This document shows positions 61,007-64,000 of a DNA stretch of 64,000 nucleotides, one piece after another. The translations under genes and the position numbers were made by a program. This DNA is from an uncultured Bacilli bacterium (GTDB lineage: Bacteria; Bacillota_I; Bacilli_A; RF39; UBA660). The notes beneath the pieces were generated by a model. That model saw only the letters and a program-made list of their open reading frames with translations, had not been told where the DNA came from and ran no database searches. Position 1 is the first letter of the stretch. Every line of letters begins with the position of its first letter. The DNA lies in assembly GCA_944329375.1 (NCBI GenBank), contig CALVIB010000001.1:1-64000 (forward strand), given 5' to 3'.

Positions 61007-62953
61007 ATGAATTTTAAGATGAGCAAAAGTGTAAACCTATCAAATGTCAGAGCTTATAATAGTAAAGTTAACAAAATAGACTATACATATAATGAAGAGA
61101 CATATACTCCAAATAGTAATTCACAGGCAAACATAGAGAACAAATATTTAGAAACAAAAAATATAAATACAAATGAAAATCTTCAAATAACACCAGAAGA
61201 AGCCATGAATATAGGTCTAAAACAAAATAGAAATAGTGTAGCAGGTATTTTTGAAAATAATGAAATAGCGAGTAATGCTGCTATGGCAGCAGGTGGCTTT
61301 GCCAATGGAGTAGGTAACTTTGGTGAAAATGTTGTTGATGCTGGAGTTACTGGAGCGACAGTATTAGCCACACCATTTACATGGCTTTATGATCAATTTG
61401 CAGGAACAAATACAACCGAAGAAATGTGGAGTAATACAAACGCCTTTGTAGCAGAAGAACATGTCAATAATGCTTTTGAAGATTTTTATACAAATAATGA
61501 AATAGGAAAAGCTATGAATGAAAATGCATCAGAAGTGATGCAATATGGAAATGCGGGATATAATACAGCAGTAGGAGTAGGATATTTGACAGCAACAGTT
61601 GCTAGTGCTGGAACCGTAAGTCATGTATCAAGTTTAGGTATGGCTAGTAGTGGAGCTGCAATTTCAGGAACTGCAGGATTTGGAAAAGGGACATCAGATG
61701 CCTTAAATAATGGAGCCACAACCCAAGAAGCGTTAATTGCAGGAGGATTAACAGGTTTATGGGAAGGTGGACAATGGATGTTTGGGGCAAAGATAGCAGG
61801 AAAAGGATTTACCACAGTAGCTTTAGATACTGGCTCAGGAGCAGTAGACCCAATAGTTCGTAGTGGAATACAAATGATATATAATGACCAAGGTTTTGTA
61901 GAAACACTTGAACAAAATGGAGGAGTAGAAGGAATACTAAGTAATGCTGCTATTGCTGGAAGTTTCTCGGCCTTAGGAGAAATAACTACTTTTAGGAAAA
62001 ATGCAACAAGTGAAAATACTATATCTCCCAAAACAAATTATAAAAATGCATCAGATTTTTTTGAAGAAGCTCGAGGCCAGAACAATAATTATGGCATTGA
62101 CCAAGGTGTTTTCAGAAAACTATCACCTTTAGATGAAGCATATAAAAATGTAAGAACTTATTTATTAGATATGGGATTTAGTAGAATAGATACATTAGAA
62201 ATTATGACAACCATTAATTCAACTGGTGTATGTTCTTATGCAGAATTTGCAAATGAAATAATGAACACTTATAAAAATTCACCAACTGAATTTGAAAGAA
62301 TATTTGGTTATCCAATGTATACTAGTTCTGGACAACTCAATGACAGCCAGTTACTTATGGATTTATATGTTTTTGCTAATAATACCGATAATGGTGGTCG
62401 TTTATTTCAACCTCAAGACAATACAATAAAAATTGTTAATCACGATACATCAAATCAATCATATTATTGGCACGGTTTAAGATATGAAAAAAATACTAAA
62501 TTAATTAGCTCATTTCTTCAATCAAAAGACCCTAATTTAACTTACGAAGTAGAGTATCTTGGACATCGTTCTGAAAACTCAATTGGAAATAATTTTGATG
62601 CAATGACAGGAGAACCAGTATTAGATAATTTTGATAGTGTGACTGGTGAAAAGATATTATATGATACTAACAATTTGAAAGCAAGAGTTGACACCGCTTT
62701 AAGTGATAATCAAAATGTTGGAATGACCATTTGGCCACCAAAACATACAGGTCATATTACCCTTCATGGAATGGCTGATGGTGTAAAAGATGTTTCAACT
62801 TCCCAATGGGATGGAGAAGATGGACATGCAATTTTTGTTACAGGAACAAATGACCAAGGAATTATTGTTAGTTCATGGGGAGAACAATATCGTATTGATT
62901 GGAAGGACTTAGAATTCTCACAATTTTCAATAGCTGCATCTACCATAAAGTAA
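61007..62953 (+). CDS. large T7SS candidate toxin with papain-like C-terminus
   Basis: A 648-residue protein. The N-terminus MNFKMSKSVNLSNVRAYNSK, then KIDYTYNEETYT, is a diverged copy of the tag; the GG segment is missing. Residues about 80-330 are Ala/Gly-rich with weakly hydrophobic stretches (AAMAAGGFANGVGNFGENVV), as in the membrane-spanning part of many polymorphic toxins. The C-terminal domain has the only cysteine of the protein, GVCSYAEFANEI (Cys409), then DGHAIFVTGT (His607) and VSSWGEQYRIDW (SWG 623-625), the order Cys, His, [N/S]-S-W-G of papain/C39-type peptidases. The function is inferred. GAAAGGAG before ATG. Confidence 0.65.
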   Translation: MNFKMSKSVNLSNVRAYNSKVNKIDYTYNEETYTPNSNSQANIENKYLETKNINTNENLQITPEEAMNIGLKQNRNSVAGIFENNEIASNAAMAAGGFANGVGNFGENVVDAGVTGATVLATPFTWLYDQFAGTNTTEEMWSNTNAFVAEEHVNNAFEDFYTNNEIGKAMNENASEVMQYGNAGYNTAVGVGYLTATVASAGTVSHVSSLGMASSGAAISGTAGFGKGTSDALNNGATTQEALIAGGLTGLWEGGQWMFGAKIAGKGFTTVALDTGSGAVDPIVRSGIQMIYNDQGFVETLEQNGGVEGILSNAAIAGSFSALGEITTFRKNATSENTISPKTNYKNASDFFEEARGQNNNYGIDQGVFRKLSPLDEAYKNVRTYLLDMGFSRIDTLEIMTTINSTGVCSYAEFANEIMNTYKNSPTEFERIFGYPMYTSSGQLNDSQLLMDLYVFANNTDNGGRLFQPQDNTIKIVNHDTSNQSYYWHGLRYEKNTKLISSFLQSKDPNLTYEVEYLGHRSENSIGNNFDAMTGEPVLDNFDSVTGEKILYDTNNLKARVDTALSDNQNVGMTIWPPKHTGHITLHGMADGVKDVSTSQWDGEDGHAIFVTGTNDQGIIVSSWGEQYRIDWKDLEFSQFSIAASTIK

Positions 62954-62966
62954 AGGAGGAACAAAA

Positions 62967-63677
62967 ATGTATAAAATTATTACAAAAGAAGATTTTGCAA
63001 CATCAGTATCGGAATTTGATATAAATAAACTTTCTGATACTGAAGTCCAAAATTATTTAAATTTGAGTACATTATATAGATTATTGTTAAATGAATATAT
63101 AAAACAATTAGGATTAGAAAATTGTGAAAATGCTATTAAAAATAGTGAATTAAAATTTATACCCATAAACACCTCAAAACAAGACTTTTATCAATATTAC
63201 AATAATAGTAATTTAGATTATTATTATATTAGAAACAATATATATATAAATCGTTTAAACGAAAAAGAAAAAGAATATTTACAAAAAAAATTAAATTCAC
63301 ATGATTATTCACTAAATAATCAAGATATCAATTTTATTTCTCAAACACTATGCAAAGTAATTAAAGAAGTTCATGACAATACATCAGAACCATTTGATGT
63401 AAATTTTGGACCATTATCTACAAACTTTTTTGCACCAAATAATGCATTGGTAATTGGATTTAGATATGATATGTTTAATGATAATGGAATGGATGAAGAT
63501 ACATTTGTTGATAATTATGAAAAACAAAGAGAATTTTGCTTGAGTTTAAATGAACAATTAGAAATAGAGATACAAAATAGATTACAAATCCCAGTTAAAG
63601 TTATTGAATATGATGAAAATTCAATAAAAAAAAATCAAAATTATAATAATTTAGAAATGAAAGGAAGGGTAAAATGA
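62967..63677 (+). CDS. hypothetical protein after the toxin (possible immunity or chaperone)
   Basis: A 236-residue soluble acidic protein I do not recognise; no signal, no membrane helix. It starts 13 bases after the toxin stop with a strong AAAGGAGG and overlaps the next gene by 4 (ATGA). Position suggests an immunity protein or cargo chaperone for the 61007 product. Tyr/Asn-rich middle (DFYQYYNNSNLDYYYIRNN). Confidence 0.55.
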   Translation: MYKIITKEDFATSVSEFDINKLSDTEVQNYLNLSTLYRLLLNEYIKQLGLENCENAIKNSELKFIPINTSKQDFYQYYNNSNLDYYYIRNNIYINRLNEKEKEYLQKKLNSHDYSLNNQDINFISQTLCKVIKEVHDNTSEPFDVNFGPLSTNFFAPNNALVIGFRYDMFNDNGMDEDTFVDNYEKQREFCLSLNEQLEIEIQNRLQIPVKVIEYDENSIKKNQNYNNLEMKGRVK

Positions 63678-64000
63678 AAGAAAAGTATTTACCAATAGGG
63701 AGTGTTGTAACACTTAAAGATGCAACAAAAAAAATCATGATAATTGGATATTGTCCAGTAGAAAAAGAACGCAATCAAATGTATGACTATAGTGCATGCT
63801 TATATCCAGAAGGTGTAATTGATTCAAATAGAATATTATTATTTAATCATAACCAAATTGCTACAATCCATTTTATAGGATTAGAAGATGAAGAACAAAA
63901 ACAAAATAACGAAAAATTAAAAGAGTTAGTTAATAATATGACTAATTTACAAGAAATAAAATTACCACAAAACAATGATAATGTCGAAACTTTAAATGTT
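63674..64000 (+). CDS. DUF4176 protein, cut by the window edge
   Basis: The N-terminal 109 codons are visible; no stop before the end of the window. MKEKYLPIGSVVTLKDATKK followed by IMIIGYCPVEKE is the DUF4176 signature (YLPIGSVVxLKxxxKxxMIxGY). DUF4176 proteins are common in T7SS/LXG loci of Bacillota, role unknown. The start overlaps the previous stop. Confidence 0.85.
   Translation, partial: MKEKYLPIGSVVTLKDATKKIMIIGYCPVEKERNQMYDYSACLYPEGVIDSNRILLFNHNQIATIHFIGLEDEEQKQNNEKLKELVNNMTNLQEIKLPQNNDNVETLNV

Noticed and set aside
61621-62031. Antisense open frame inside the large T7SS candidate toxin
   Set aside because: Ala/Pro-rich mirror of the Gly/Ala-rich sense sequence, without ribosome-binding site.
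1-64000. tRNA, rRNA, tmRNA or CRISPR array
   Set aside because: No T-loop-like GGTTCRA words with paired arms, no long GC-richer RNA block and no regularly spaced direct repeats were found.
1-64000. Mollicute code with TGA as tryptophan
   Set aside because: Trp is TGG everywhere, genes end at TGA, and a functional RF2 gene is present.

Overview
The window is very AT-rich Bacillota DNA using the standard code: tryptophan is TGG throughout and an intact RF2 gene reads TGA as stop. PolC, RNA polymerase delta subunit (rpoE), YitT, a serine T-box and B. subtilis-like gene order point to the Bacilli/Erysipelotrichia side. The window holds many endospore genes (yabG, veg, spoVG, yabP, yabQ, gerQ, gpr, spoIIP), so the organism is probably an endospore former, perhaps an uncultured gut lineage. 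The species cannot be named from the sequence. No tRNA, rRNA, CRISPR array, transposase or integrase was seen.

Layout. 0.2-3.7 kb: prfB with its +1 frameshift, a YitT protein, ftsE-ftsX. 4-7.4 kb: a PfkB-SIS fusion protein, an unknown coiled-coil protein and a GNAT. 7.4-11 kb: a compact sporulation/division block (yabG-veg-spoVG-yabP-yabQ-divIC, then lemA and gerQ). 11-15.6 kb: pduL with a UcpA-like dehydrogenase, a Fic protein and a class A PBP. 15.7-20.8 kb: DUF1934-rpoE, a 5'-truncated surface-protein gene with a strange A-poor 3' end, prfA-prmC. 20.9-32.3 kb: rnr, polC, a damaged DUF1016 nuclease gene, polA, a secreted nuclease. 32.3-34.4 kb: serS and an HD-domain gene behind a serine T-box. 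34.4-42.9 kb: membrane proteins, mutM, pyk, tmcAL, a pilin-like protein, a membrane histidine kinase preceded by Spo0A-type boxes, and an XRE regulator divergent from a second surface protein. 42.9-50.8 kb: a transglutaminase-like protein, rpsT, gpr-spoIIP, nfo, an elongation-type PBP, rpmG and efp.

51.8-64 kb is a type VII secretion (T7SS/ESX-like) locus that runs off the right edge: EssC ATPase, EsaB/YukD, WXG-type proteins, helical partner proteins, three candidate secreted proteins and a DUF4176 protein. The three candidates (NlpC/P60-like, beta-barrel-like, papain-like) share a short MNFK...NLxNV N-terminus and have no LXG domain. Two of them also share a near-identical segment ending in a double glycine. 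The helical protein encoded just upstream carries a tail of D-Y/F-x-E...F-x-N repeats resembling part of these N-termini. I consider this the best candidate for an undescribed system: a T7SS branch whose cargo may be recognised by an N-terminal tag and handled by a repeat-tailed partner.

Regulation visible in the sequence includes many sigma-A promoters, often with an extended TGn -10, paired with U-tailed hairpins. It also includes the T-box, tandem TGTCGAA boxes before the kinase, dyads between the XRE gene and the surface-protein gene, and two inverted repeats placed on or next to ribosome-binding sites.
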